From Bog-793 sp963785415 (lineage in GTDB: Bacteria; Actinomycetota; Acidimicrobiia; Acidimicrobiales; Bog-793), in contig CAWAVB010000001.1 of the NCBI GenBank assembly GCA_963785415.1, forward strand, positions 62,001 through 126,000: DNA of 64,000 nt, in the 5' to 3' direction. Both the position numbers and the translations under genes were made by a program. Shown one piece after another: positions 48,269 through 57,530 of the stretch (positions within the stretch are counted from its first letter, which is position 1; the number at the start of each line of letters is the position of its first letter). The notes under the pieces were generated by a model, which did not search any database, was not told where the DNA came from, and worked only from the letters and a program-made list of their open reading frames with translations.

Positions 48269-49278
48269 GTGCGGTCTCGGACGCCCTGCACGCGGCAACG
48301 TCCCGGCGCGATCTCACCGGGGACGAGATGACGGCGGTGATGGAGCAGATCGCGGGGGGCGACGCCGACCAGATCCAGGTCGGCGCGCTGCTCACCGCCT
48401 TGCGCACGAAGGGTGAGACGGCGGAGGAGATCAGCTCGGCCGCCCGGGTGATGCGCCGTCACGCCAAAAAGGTGGACGTAGAGCCGGTCGATGTCGTCGA
48501 TACCTGCGGCACCGGCGGGGACGGGGCGAACACCTTCAACATCTCCACGGCCGCCGCCATCGTCGCCGCGGCGGCGGGGGCGTCGGTCGCGAAGCACGGC
48601 AACCGATCGGCGTCGTCGCGTTGCGGTTCCGCGGACGTGCTCGAGGAACTCGGCGTCGTGCTCGGCGACTCGAACGTCTTCCTGCAGTGCCTGCACAAGG
48701 CGCGCCTCGGGTTCCTCTTCGCACCCCATCACCACGCGGCGTTCAAGGCGGTGGGAGCGACGCGCGCCGCGTTGGGAGTGCCGACGATCTTCAACCTCAT
48801 CGGCCCGTTGGCGAACCCGGCGTCCGTGAGACGACAGGTCGTCGGCGTATCGACCGAGGGTCACGTCCCGCTCGTCGCCGAGGCGCTGCGGTCGCTCGGC
48901 GCCGAGCACGCGCTCGTCGTGCACGGCGACGGGACCGACGAGATCGCCGTCAGCGGCCCCACGCTGGTGCACGAGGTGCGCCGGGGCTCCATCGAGGCGT
49001 TCACCTTGACGCCAGAGCAAATCGGCGTGTCGAAGTGGCGACGGGAGGACCTGCGCGGTGGCGACGCGACCCAGAACGCCGCCATCTGTCGCCGGGTCCT
49101 CTCGGGCGAGCGCGGCGGCCCCCGTGACGCGGTGCTCGCGAACGCGGGGGCCGCGCTCTACGTCGCCGGCCGAGTGTCGTCGATCCGGGAGGGGGTCGCA
49201 CTCTCGGCGCGGGTGATCGACGACGGGAGCGCGCGCCGCACGCTGGAGACGGTCGTCGAGGTGTCGAGGAGCTCATGA
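48265..49278 (+). CDS. trpD: Anthranilate phosphoribosyltransferase
   Basis: A 337-residue enzyme. DTCGTGGDGANTFNISTAAA is the PRPP-binding glycine loop; KHGNRSASSRCGSADVLEELG and IFNLIGPLANPA are diagnostic. ATGA overlaps trpG and trpC. Confidence 0.94.
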   Translation: MSAVSDALHAATSRRDLTGDEMTAVMEQIAGGDADQIQVGALLTALRTKGETAEEISSAARVMRRHAKKVDVEPVDVVDTCGTGGDGANTFNISTAAAIVAAAAGASVAKHGNRSASSRCGSADVLEELGVVLGDSNVFLQCLHKARLGFLFAPHHHAAFKAVGATRAALGVPTIFNLIGPLANPASVRRQVVGVSTEGHVPLVAEALRSLGAEHALVVHGDGTDEIAVSGPTLVHEVRRGSIEAFTLTPEQIGVSKWRREDLRGGDATQNAAICRRVLSGERGGPRDAVLANAGAALYVAGRVSSIREGVALSARVIDDGSARRTLETVVEVSRSS

Positions 49279-50063
49279 TCGGGCTGTCCGCGATCGTCGA
49301 ACGAAAGCGGGCCGAGGTCGCGGCCGCGAAGGCGCGCCTGCCGATCGCCGAGCTCGAGGCCCAGCTGGACGCGTTGCCCGCGTGCCGCGGGTTCGCGGCG
49401 AGACTGTCACGACACGGCGGGCCGACCCGCGTCGTCGCCGAGATCAAGCGGGCGTCTCCCTCGGCGGGGGTGATCGGCCGCGACCTGGGGATCGCCGGAC
49501 TCGTCAGGACATACCGAGATTGCGGGGCGAGCGCGATCTCGGTCCTCACCGACGGGGTCGGCTTCGCCGGCAGCCTCGACGACCTGCGGGCGGTGCGGGG
49601 AGAGGTCGACGTTCCCCTCCTCCGCAAGGACTTCATCGTCGATCGCTACCAGCTCGTCGAGGCGCGCTGCGCGGGGGCGGACGCCGTGCTGCTCATCGTG
49701 CGGGCGCTCGCCCCGGCGCAGCTGCAGCAGCTCCACGACGAGGCGGTGGGGCTCGGTCTCGAGGTGCTTGTCGAGGCCCACGACGAGGCCGAGGTCGAGC
49801 TCGCCAACGCCATCGCCGGCGTCCGGTTGATGGGGCTCAACAGCCGGAATCTCGACTCGTTCGAGGTCGACCTCGCGACGATCGAACGCCTTGCGCCGAT
49901 GACGCGTCCCGATGTTGTGGTGATCGCGGAGAGCGGGATCCGCGAGCCCGCCGACGTGTCGCGGCTGCGCGCCGCGGGGCTCGCGAACTTCCTCGTCGGC
50001 GAGGCGCTCGTCCGCTCGTCCGCGCCGGGCGCGCTGCTCGCCGAGTTGCTCGGGACCCGCTGA
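49275..50063 (+). CDS. trpC: Indole-3-glycerol phosphate synthase
   Basis: A 262-residue barrel. AEIKRASPSAGVI contains the first catalytic Lys, LLRKDFIVDRYQL the second, then LEVLVEAHDEAE, GLNSRNLDSFEVDL and VIAESGI. Its start overlaps trpD and its stop overlaps the trpF ATG by one base (TGATG). Confidence 0.94.
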   Translation: MIGLSAIVERKRAEVAAAKARLPIAELEAQLDALPACRGFAARLSRHGGPTRVVAEIKRASPSAGVIGRDLGIAGLVRTYRDCGASAISVLTDGVGFAGSLDDLRAVRGEVDVPLLRKDFIVDRYQLVEARCAGADAVLLIVRALAPAQLQQLHDEAVGLGLEVLVEAHDEAEVELANAIAGVRLMGLNSRNLDSFEVDLATIERLAPMTRPDVVVIAESGIREPADVSRLRAAGLANFLVGEALVRSSAPGALLAELLGTR

Positions 50064-50680
50064 TGATGCCGACCGCCGTGAAGATCTGCGGCATCACCCG
50101 TGCCGAGGACGCCCTCGTGGCGGTCGAATGCGGTGCCGCGGCGGTGGGGTTCAACTTCTGGCCGAGATCCCCGAGATCCTGTGACGTCGCCGTCGCGACG
50201 GAGATCATTGCCGCGCTCCCGGAATCGGTCTGCAAGGTCGGCGTCTTCGTCAACGAGTCGCCGCGCCGCATCAACGAGATCGCGCGGGAGGCGGGGCTCA
50301 GCGCGGTCCAGCTGCACGGCAACGAGTCACCGCGGGAGTGCGCGGCCTGCGTGCTGCCCGTCATCAAGGCGATCGCCGTGGCGGGTCCGGTCGACGCCGA
50401 ACGCCTCGCCGGCTACGGCGTCGCGGCGTTCCTTTTCGACTCGTCGAGCCCGCAGCGCGGAGGAAGCGGGTTGACGTTCGACTGGGGCCACCTCGCCCGG
50501 CTCGAGGTGGCGGTGCCCGTCGTGCTGGCCGGAGGGCTCACGCCCGCCAACGTGGCCGCGGCGATCACCGCGGTGCGGCCAGCCGCCGTCGACGTCTCGA
50601 GCGGTGTCGAGTCGAGCCCGGGAATCAAGGATCACGGAGCCATCGCGGCGTTCATCGCCGCGGCGCGAGGAGCGGCATGA
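50063..50680 (+). CDS. trpF: Phosphoribosylanthranilate isomerase, trp operon copy
   Basis: A 205-residue TrpF: AVKICGITRAEDALVAV (catalytic Cys), VGFNFWPRSPR, VGVFVNE, AVQLHGNE, FLFDSSSPQRGGSGLTFDW (catalytic Asp), VLAGGLTPANV and AVDVSSGVESSPGIKD. It is closer to textbook TrpF than the copy at 27274. Starts ATG 50063, with a second ATG directly after. Confidence 0.92.
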   Translation: MMPTAVKICGITRAEDALVAVECGAAAVGFNFWPRSPRSCDVAVATEIIAALPESVCKVGVFVNESPRRINEIAREAGLSAVQLHGNESPRECAACVLPVIKAIAVAGPVDAERLAGYGVAAFLFDSSSPQRGGSGLTFDWGHLARLEVAVPVVLAGGLTPANVAAAITAVRPAAVDVSSGVESSPGIKDHGAIAAFIAAARGAA

Positions 50681-51888
50681 CGACCGATATGGCAGCAGAC
50701 GACCAGGGCTGGTTCGGCCCCTACGGCGGGAGGTTCGTGCCGGAGACCCTCGTACCCGCCCTCGACGAGCTCGAGGCGGCCTGGCGCGCCGCCCGGGTCG
50801 ACCCGGGGTTCCGGGCCGAGCTCGCGGCCCTGCTCTCGGATTTCGCCGGGAGGCCGACGCCGCTTTCGGAGGCGAGGCGGATGGGAAGCGACTGCGGCGG
50901 GGCGCGGATCTACCTCAAGCGGGAGGATCTCGCCCATACCGGCGCGCACAAGATCAACAACACGCTCGGACAGGTTCTGCTCGCCAGGCGGACGGGCAAG
51001 ACGCGCGTCATCGCCGAGACAGGAGCGGGCCAGCACGGCGTGGCGACGGCGACCGCGTGCGCGCTCTTCGGGATCGACTGCGAGATCTTCATGGGAACCG
51101 TCGACGTGCGGCGCCAGGCGTTGAATGTCACGCGCATGGAGTTGCTCGGCGCCCGGGTCATCGAGGTCACCTCGGGGTCCCAGACGCTCAAGGACGCGAT
51201 GAACGAAGCGATCCGGGACTGGATCGCGACCTCGGCGACGACGCACTACGTGATCGGATCGGTCGCCGGCCCGCACCCCTACCCGTCGATGGTCGCCGAG
51301 TTCCAGTCGGTGATCGGGACCGAGGCACGCGCCCAGTGCCTCGAGCGCACCGGCAGACTGCCTTCGGTGGTTGTCGCCTGCGTCGGCGGCGGCTCGAACT
51401 CCATGGGCGTCTTCGGCGCCTTCCTCGCCGACGACGTGAGGCTCGTCGCCGTCGAGGCGGGGGGTGAGGGGATCGCCAGCGGTCGGCACGGGGCGTCGCT
51501 CGGGTTCGGCCGCCCCGGCGTCCTCCACGGCTCGCGGAGCTACGTGCTCCAGGACGACGACGGCCAGATCGCCGAGGCCCACTCGATAAGCGCCGGCCTC
51601 GACTATCCGGGCGTCGGGCCGCAGCTCGCCTACCTGCGCGACCAGGGTCGGATCACGGTCACCTACGCCACCGACGCCGAGGCCGTCGGGGCCGTGCTCT
51701 ACCTCGCCCGCACCGAGGGCATCATCCCCGCCCTCGAGAGCGCCCACGCCGTCGTCGAGGCCCGCAAGCTCGCCGCGACGCTCGGACCCGATGACATCGT
51801 GCTCGTGAACGTGTCGGGTCGCGGGGACAAGGACGTGGGGGAGCTGGCCCGGATCGCCGAGGATTCCGTCGCCGGGGCCCCGTCGTGA
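50677..51888 (+). CDS. trpB: Tryptophan synthase beta chain
   Basis: A 403-residue PLP enzyme of the TrpB1 type. GPYGGRFVPETL, PLP lysine in HTGAHKINNTLGQ, ETGAGQHGVATA, GGGSNSMG and the EGIIPALESAHA region. Overlaps trpF and trpA. Confidence 0.95.
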   Translation: MTTDMAADDQGWFGPYGGRFVPETLVPALDELEAAWRAARVDPGFRAELAALLSDFAGRPTPLSEARRMGSDCGGARIYLKREDLAHTGAHKINNTLGQVLLARRTGKTRVIAETGAGQHGVATATACALFGIDCEIFMGTVDVRRQALNVTRMELLGARVIEVTSGSQTLKDAMNEAIRDWIATSATTHYVIGSVAGPHPYPSMVAEFQSVIGTEARAQCLERTGRLPSVVVACVGGGSNSMGVFGAFLADDVRLVAVEAGGEGIASGRHGASLGFGRPGVLHGSRSYVLQDDDGQIAEAHSISAGLDYPGVGPQLAYLRDQGRITVTYATDAEAVGAVLYLARTEGIIPALESAHAVVEARKLAATLGPDDIVLVNVSGRGDKDVGELARIAEDSVAGAPS

Positions 51889-52691
51889 CGGCGCCGTCCC
51901 GGCTCGCAGCGACGTTCGCCGCGGCCCGCGCCGAGCAACGCAGCGCGCTCGTCACCTACGTGATGGCGGGCGACCCCGACCCGGCCGAGTCGACGCGCCT
52001 CGCGCGGGCCTGCATCGAGGGCGGTGCCGACATCGTCGAGCTCGGCATTCCCTTCTCCGACCCGCTCGCCGACGGGCCAGTCATCCAGTGGGCCGCGCAC
52101 CGTGCCCTCGAGGCGGGCACGCGGCTCGGCGACGTGCTCGGCGTGGCGGCGGCGCTCCGAAAGGACAGCGCGACGCCGATCGTGCTCATGGGGTATCTGA
52201 ACCCGATCCTCGCGATGGGGGAGGAGGCGTTCTTCGCGGCCTGTCGTGACCGGGGTGTCGACGCCGTCATCATCCCGGATCTCCTGCCCGAGGCCGCCGG
52301 CGCGCTCGGCAAGCTCGCCCGCCGAGCCGGCGTCGGGCTCGTCTTCATGGTCGCCACAGGGACAAGCCCGGAGCGTCGCGCCCGGGCGATCGGGGCCGCG
52401 ACGGCCTTCGTTTACCTGACGGCGGTCGACGGGGTGACGGGCGTGCGGTCGGAACTGCCATCCGGGATCGTGCAGGCAGTCGCCGAGTTGCGGGCGGCGG
52501 GTGATGCGCCGGTGGTCGTCGGTTTCGGCATCTCGCGACCCAGCCACGTTGCCGCGCTCACCGGTGTCGCCGACGGGGTCGTCGTGGGGAGCGCCATCGT
52601 CGATCTCATCGCGGGCGAGTCCGACGCTCCACGGCGCCTCGAGGCGGTTCGTACACTGGTGGCGGCCCTGCGCCGCTCGACGGTCAAGTAG
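51885..52691 (+). CDS. trpA: Tryptophan synthase alpha chain
   Basis: A 268-residue barrel. Catalytic Glu in VELGIPFSDPLADGPVIQ, catalytic Asp in IIPDLLPEAAG; VYLTAVDGVTG and VVGFGISRPSHV follow. GTG overlaps trpB (GTGA). Confidence 0.94.
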   Translation: MTAPSRLAATFAAARAEQRSALVTYVMAGDPDPAESTRLARACIEGGADIVELGIPFSDPLADGPVIQWAAHRALEAGTRLGDVLGVAAALRKDSATPIVLMGYLNPILAMGEEAFFAACRDRGVDAVIIPDLLPEAAGALGKLARRAGVGLVFMVATGTSPERRARAIGAATAFVYLTAVDGVTGVRSELPSGIVQAVAELRAAGDAPVVVGFGISRPSHVAALTGVADGVVVGSAIVDLIAGESDAPRRLEAVRTLVAALRRSTVK

Positions 52692-52724
52692 CGAGAAGAT
52701 CCCACAGAGGTTGGAGTCCCGAGC

Positions 52725-53609
52725 ATGCGCCTTCAGACGGTCGCCGGTGCTCCGGTCGACTACCCGGATCTCCCGCGCGACGCTCCGGTCTGCGTCGAGG
52801 TCGTGTCGAGTGCCCCGTCGGGGGACGTCGAGGGTCTCGTCGACGAGCTGCGCGCGCTCTGCGCGGCGAGCCTCGCCGTGCAGATCAAGGCCGGCAAGCC
52901 GGTCGTCAAGCTGCTCAACCTCACGGGGCTCGCCCGCCGGCCCGATTTCTGCGAGCGGCTCGAGCCGACGCTCAACGTGCTGTCGGGACTCGTCCAGGAC
53001 CCCGCGTTCGCGCCCCTCGTGCTCCTGAAAGAGGCGATCGACGAGGTCGCGCCCCGGTTCGACGAGCGGTTCGGCTCTCTGCCCGTCGAGCACGAGCGGA
53101 TCGACGCCTTCGTGCGCGCCCTCGGGCTGGAGAGCTCCACGCCCGAGCTCACCCGGCCGTCGATCCACGTCGCGCTGGACCAGGCGGGTTCGCCGGGCGC
53201 GCTCGGCGGAGGCGTGTCGTTGCGGCCGGACGAGATGTCGCCCGTGCTCGCCGGCGTGGCGCACTGGTGGACGGACCACGACAGCACCGTGTCGGCGCGG
53301 TTGTGCCGGGCGGATTTCCACAAGGAGCTGATCGGGCCGCGCGCCCTCGTGCCCCTGCGCTACGTGCGCGACGCGGCGGAGTCCCGCGTCGACGGCGTGA
53401 CGCGACGGGCGATCCGCCCGGTCATCGGCAAGGACGCCGGCGGCGGCTTCAGCCTGCGCTGCACCGGGGACGCCGTCGGAACCCCGGAGTACCGGCGCGT
53501 CCTTCTCGCCGCGACCTTCGAGAGCGTTGGTGCGCTGCTCGACGAGCTCCCGATCGCCGGTTCGTTGTGGCGCGGGGTGACGCGGGCGACCGACGGGGGG
53601 TCGCCGTGA
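52725..53609 (+). CDS. Unknown protein encoded between trpA and tyrA-pheA
   Basis: A 294-residue soluble protein I do not recognise. No signal peptide or membrane segment. The N-terminal half alternates helices (VEGLVDELRALCAASLAVQI, VVKLLNLTGLARRPDF, LLKEAIDEVAPRFDERFG); the C-terminal half has GVAHWWTDHDSTVSARLCRADFH, LVPLRYVRDAAES and a basic IRPVIGKDAGGGFSLRC stretch. Its stop overlaps the start of the TyrA-PheA fusion (GTGA), so the two are co-translated; trpA is 33 nt upstream. A role in aromatic amino acid metabolism is suggested only by that position. Confidence 0.75.
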   Translation: MRLQTVAGAPVDYPDLPRDAPVCVEVVSSAPSGDVEGLVDELRALCAASLAVQIKAGKPVVKLLNLTGLARRPDFCERLEPTLNVLSGLVQDPAFAPLVLLKEAIDEVAPRFDERFGSLPVEHERIDAFVRALGLESSTPELTRPSIHVALDQAGSPGALGGGVSLRPDEMSPVLAGVAHWWTDHDSTVSARLCRADFHKELIGPRALVPLRYVRDAAESRVDGVTRRAIRPVIGKDAGGGFSLRCTGDAVGTPEYRRVLLAATFESVGALLDELPIAGSLWRGVTRATDGGSP

Positions 53610-55921
53610 GCACGGAACGGCCCGTGCTCGTCGTCGTCGGCGCGGCCGGTGGGATGGGGGGCTGGCTGTGCCGCCACCTGTTCGCCACCGCCGACTGGGA
53701 CCACGTCGTCCTGCTCGACCGTGACCCGGGGATCTTCCGCCTCGATAACGGGTTCCGCTGTGCGGTCCGCACCGGCGTCGTCCGCTACGACAACGGGGTC
53801 GAGGCGACCGAGGAGTCCGGGGCGACGATCGACCTCGCAAAGGAATCGGCGCGGGTCTGCCTCGCGATCCCGCAGTCGGAGCTCCCGCTCGTCGCCGCCT
53901 ACCTCCTGCCGGCCCTGCCGGCGAACTCGGTCGTGTTCGACACGTCGTCCGCCAAGGTCGCCGCGCTGGCGACGCTGCGGGCCGCGCGCCGCGACGTCTC
54001 CGTGTTCGGCATCCACCCACTCTTCGGGCCGACGGTGGCCTCGATGGACGGCCAGACGGTCGTCGTCTGCCCCTCGCAGGCGGATCCGGCCGCCCACGAC
54101 TGGCTCGTCGGCCTCATCACCGCGGCCGGCGGCATCGTCGAGCTTGCCGGTCCCGAGGAACACGACCGGGTCATGGCCTACGTCCAGGCGGCGTCGCACC
54201 AGGCGCTCCTCGCCTTCGCCGACGTCATCGCCAACTCGGGCCACGACATCGAGGCCGAGCTGTGGAAGTTGCGCACCCCCGTCTTCGAGACGCTGCTCGG
54301 GCTCGCCTCCCGGGTCCTTAGCCCCGGCCAGGAGGAGACGACGGCGGCGATCGAGCTCTCGACCGACGGCGCCCGGGTCGCGGCCGAGTTCGACCTCGCC
54401 CTCGAGCGGCTGCGGTCGGCCGTGCGGACCGACGACCTCCAGAGCATCTCCTCGTACATCGCGTCGACCCGGGCCGCTTTCGGGGGCACCTTCTTCACGA
54501 CGCTCCAGCAGGCCTCGAACCTCGCGGTGGGGGCGACCCAGGTGACCCGGACCCAGCTCGCCCGGGAGCGCCGGGCCGGCGAGCTCATCGCCCTCGAGCA
54601 CCACGGTGCCGGGAAGGCGCCGCGGCTCGTCGTCGGCCGGATCACCGAGCTCACCCCGACCACGGTGACCGTCGAGGAGCTGCTCGTCGGGCCGAAGGGC
54701 CACGCGGTGCTCGCCGCCGGTGCGGGCCTGGCGAACGCGGGCCGGCTCGGGGTCGCGATTCCCGCCCGGCGTCGGACCGCCCGCTTCGGGCTCGCCCACG
54801 TGACGATCGTCACGGCGACGGAGCTCGACCGGATCCTCGACGAGTGGCTCGGGCGCGTTGTAGTCGACGTGCGTGTCCTCGTGCCCGAGTCGGTCGCCGG
54901 GACCGCGGTCGTCGCCGTCTGCCGGTCGGTCGGGGCGGTCGAGGAGGCCTCGCTCGTCGCCGAGGCGGTGCGACTGGGACAGCGGGAGGTCGTCGTGCGG
55001 ATCGAGCTTCGCTCCGACCGCGATCCGGCCGACACGGCCCTGCACGTCGCCGAGCGGGTCGACGAGGCCTACGGCTGGCCCTCCGGAATCGTCGCGCCGC
55101 TCGTCGGGGAGGGCGCCGGATCAGTCGCCTTCCTCGGGCCGGCCGGCACGTTCTCGGAGATCGCCGCCCGCCAGGCGGCCGCGCTCGTCGGGTGGCCCGA
55201 CGCCGCCCTCGTGGCGTGCGAGAGCTTCGACGCGGTCATCGGTTCCGTCGTCCGCGGCGATGCCGCGCTCGGTGTGTTGCCGATCGTCAACTCGGCGTCG
55301 GGTCTCGTCGAGCTTTCCGCCGCGGGCCTCTTGCGCAGCCGGCGTCTCGTCGCCGGCGGGGTCATCGACGTGTCGGTCCGGTTCGACGCCTACGCCGTTG
55401 ACGACGACCTCGCCACGCTCGGTGTCTCGCCCGTCGTCTACAGCCACCCGCAGGCCCTCCTCCAGTGCGCCCGCTTCGTCGGACGACTCGGCTGGGCGGC
55501 GGTGGCGTGCGAGTCGACGGCGGCGGCGTGCGCCCGGGCGGCGACCGAACGCAACGGGATCGCCGTCGCGGCCCGCGGCCAGGCCGGCACCCACGGGCTC
55601 GTCACCGTCGAGCGGGACGTCGGTGACCTTTCGGGGGTGTTGACCCGGTTCTTGGTCGTTGGTCCTTCCGGCGCCTTCGTCGAGAACGCCGCGACGGACG
55701 ACCCGACCTACCGTCGGCTGTGGCTGGTCGAGGACGACGGGAAGCTTGAGCCGGCGCGGTACGTGGGACGCGGCGCCCGCGTCGACGAGATCGTGGTTGG
55801 TCCGTCGCGGGTCGCGCTCGTCGTCACGACGAGCGCGCGCCGGCCGGGCCCGAAGGCGAAGTCGCTCGCGCTCGGCTACGTACCCTGGTCGCCGCGGACC
55901 CCGATCGTGCGCGTGCAGTAG
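53606..55921 (+). CDS. tyrA-pheA: Bifunctional prephenate dehydrogenase-prephenate dehydratase fusion
   Basis: A 771-residue fusion. Residues 1-325 form a T-protein-type prephenate dehydrogenase: nucleotide-binding GAAGGMGGWLCRHL, catalytic His in IHPLFGPTVASMDGQ (near 137), and the helical QAASHQALLAFADVIA. Residues about 325-505 are a linker region of unknown type. From about 507 follows a prephenate dehydratase domain: FLGPAGTFSEIAA, GVLPIVNSASGL, YSHPQALLQC and the catalytic LTRFLVV (near 677). No chorismate mutase (AroQ) or typical C-terminal ACT domain is evident. It would take prephenate to both 4-hydroxyphenylpyruvate and phenylpyruvate. The frame extends to 53267 but the GTGA-coupled start at 53606 is clear. 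Confidence 0.85.
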   Translation: MSTERPVLVVVGAAGGMGGWLCRHLFATADWDHVVLLDRDPGIFRLDNGFRCAVRTGVVRYDNGVEATEESGATIDLAKESARVCLAIPQSELPLVAAYLLPALPANSVVFDTSSAKVAALATLRAARRDVSVFGIHPLFGPTVASMDGQTVVVCPSQADPAAHDWLVGLITAAGGIVELAGPEEHDRVMAYVQAASHQALLAFADVIANSGHDIEAELWKLRTPVFETLLGLASRVLSPGQEETTAAIELSTDGARVAAEFDLALERLRSAVRTDDLQSISSYIASTRAAFGGTFFTTLQQASNLAVGATQVTRTQLARERRAGELIALEHHGAGKAPRLVVGRITELTPTTVTVEELLVGPKGHAVLAAGAGLANAGRLGVAIPARRRTARFGLAHVTIVTATELDRILDEWLGRVVVDVRVLVPESVAGTAVVAVCRSVGAVEEASLVAEAVRLGQREVVVRIELRSDRDPADTALHVAERVDEAYGWPSGIVAPLVGEGAGSVAFLGPAGTFSEIAARQAAALVGWPDAALVACESFDAVIGSVVRGDAALGVLPIVNSASGLVELSAAGLLRSRRLVAGGVIDVSVRFDAYAVDDDLATLGVSPVVYSHPQALLQCARFVGRLGWAAVACESTAAACARAATERNGIAVAARGQAGTHGLVTVERDVGDLSGVLTRFLVVGPSGAFVENAATDDPTYRRLWLVEDDGKLEPARYVGRGARVDEIVVGPSRVALVVTTSARRPGPKAKSLALGYVPWSPRTPIVRVQ

Positions 55922-56830
55922 CGGGCGGGGTGGCGCAGGCCGGGCCTGGAGGTCGCTCCGGGAGCGACGACTAGCGTCGGGGCGTGGCCGGGGCTGATCA
56001 TTCGAGGAGTTCCGCTGGCCACCCGCGCCGGGCGGGAAAACTGCCCTCGACGCGGCAGAACCCGGTGCGCGCTCCCCGGGACGGCGCGGCACCGGTTCCC
56101 CGGCGGACCCGACCGCGAGCGGCTAACCCGGCGGGGCGCGGATCGCAAAGCCGATCAGGCGCCTCCTGGGACGCGGATCATGGCGTTGCACGACGACGCA
56201 CGTCCCGGGGAGGCGAACACGGGGAGGTGCCGCGCCGCGCCGATCGTCGCTCTCCGAGAGAACCGTCCAGTCCCGGCGTCTCCCGGGTGACGAGCCCGCG
56301 CCGGCCCGATCGGCGAGCCGGGCCGGCGCCCCTGCCGCCGCGCCCGCGCCCACCACGTCGCGGCGCCGGTTCCGGAACGCTTTCGCGGCCCTCCGATCGC
56401 AAGGAGGGAGCGAACGATCGAGTTAGGTCGCCGCGGCCGGCCCGGCGCGCCGAACATCCGACTTCGCGGACGGAGCGTGGTGCGCCCGCCGGACACAGCG
56501 ACGCGCGCCCTTCGCGGCGCGGAAAGGCCCAGGATGCCACGGAAAGGCCGCGACGGTCCGGCGCGCCGGCTCTCCGGGACCGCTCGGGTGACGACTTCCG
56601 TCGGGCCGGGCGCGGCGGGATGGGGCGGGGTCGCGCGGCGCGGCGCAACCGAGGTTCGTCGCGGGGCGCATCGTGACGGAGAGCGCCGCGGGCCCGGCGA
56701 CAGCAAGCATGGGAGTGAACGCCGCCATGTCGAGAGCACGGAACAGGCGGTCGCGCCGTCGCGGCTCCGTGCCCCCGGCGCAGCGCCGGGGCGGTCGATT
56801 CGGGCCGCGAGTCTCCTCCGGCCGGGGGCC
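55922..56830. other. Long GC-rich region without a firm gene
   Basis: About 900 nt with many open frames in every direction, as expected of very GC-rich DNA. One, 55984-56676 plus, starts with GTG and encodes a 230-residue Arg/Pro/Ser-rich, disordered-looking sequence. It stops shortly before the TPR protein, in another frame. Relatives of that TPR protein, as I recall them, have a long disordered basic N-terminus, so this could be the N-terminal part disconnected by a frameshift near 56640-56670. No tRNA or repeat was found. Confidence 0.35.
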
Positions 56831-57493
56831 GTGGCCAGGAAGCGGGCGCCTCGCCCGCGTTCGCGAGTGGTTCCCGAGGTCGTCGCCGACGAGCTATCCG
56901 CGATCGGTGGGCACAAGCTCGCGGCCCACCTCGAGGTCCGGCTCGCCGACGCGGCACGCGCCTACGAGCGCGACCGCTACTTCGACGCGCAGTCGATCCT
57001 CCGGGAGATCGTGCGCACCGCCCCGGGGGTCGGGGCGGTGCGCGAGCTCTACGGGCTCACGCTCTACCGGCTCGGCAACTGGAAAGGCGCCCTGCGCGAA
57101 CTCCGGGCCTTCGCGGACCTTACGGGTTCGGTCGACCAGTACCCGGTCCTCGCCGACTGCGAACGCGCCCTCGGCCATCACGCCCGCGTCGCCGAGATCT
57201 GGGCGGAGCTCAAGACGGCCGGGGCAGGCAGCGACGTGCTCGCCGAGGGGCGCCTCGTCATGGCCGGGTCGCTCGCCGATCGGGGCCGGATCGACGAGGC
57301 GATCGCGCTGTTGGGCGTGGCCGCGCGCAACGTCCGGGGTCCGCACGAGCGCCACGTGCGCCAGTGGTACATGCTCGCCGATCTCTACGAGCGCGCGGGC
57401 GACGTCCCCCGGGCTCGAGAGCTCTTTGGTCGGGTCGTGGCCGCCGACCCCGAGCTGTCCGACGCCGCCGAACGGTTGGCCGGTCTGCACTGA
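56831..57493 (+). CDS. TPR-repeat protein, start uncertain
   Basis: The clearly coding part is a 190-residue helical TPR array: LADAARAYERDRYFDAQSIL, VRELYGLTLYRLGNWKGALRE, DQYPVLADCERALGHHARV, RLVMAGSLADRGRIDEAI and WYMLADLYERAGDVPRARELFG. This pattern recalls a TPR family in Acidimicrobiia and other actinobacteria. A GTG at 56831 gives 220 residues, but the frame is open to 56477 and the native protein probably has a longer basic N-terminus. Likely a protein-interaction scaffold; partner unknown. Confidence 0.7.
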   Translation: MARKRAPRPRSRVVPEVVADELSAIGGHKLAAHLEVRLADAARAYERDRYFDAQSILREIVRTAPGVGAVRELYGLTLYRLGNWKGALRELRAFADLTGSVDQYPVLADCERALGHHARVAEIWAELKTAGAGSDVLAEGRLVMAGSLADRGRIDEAIALLGVAARNVRGPHERHVRQWYMLADLYERAGDVPRARELFGRVVAADPELSDAAERLAGLH

Positions 57494-57530
57494 GGGGTCC
57501 AAGAAACCCACCGCCCCGCAGGTAGGCCGC

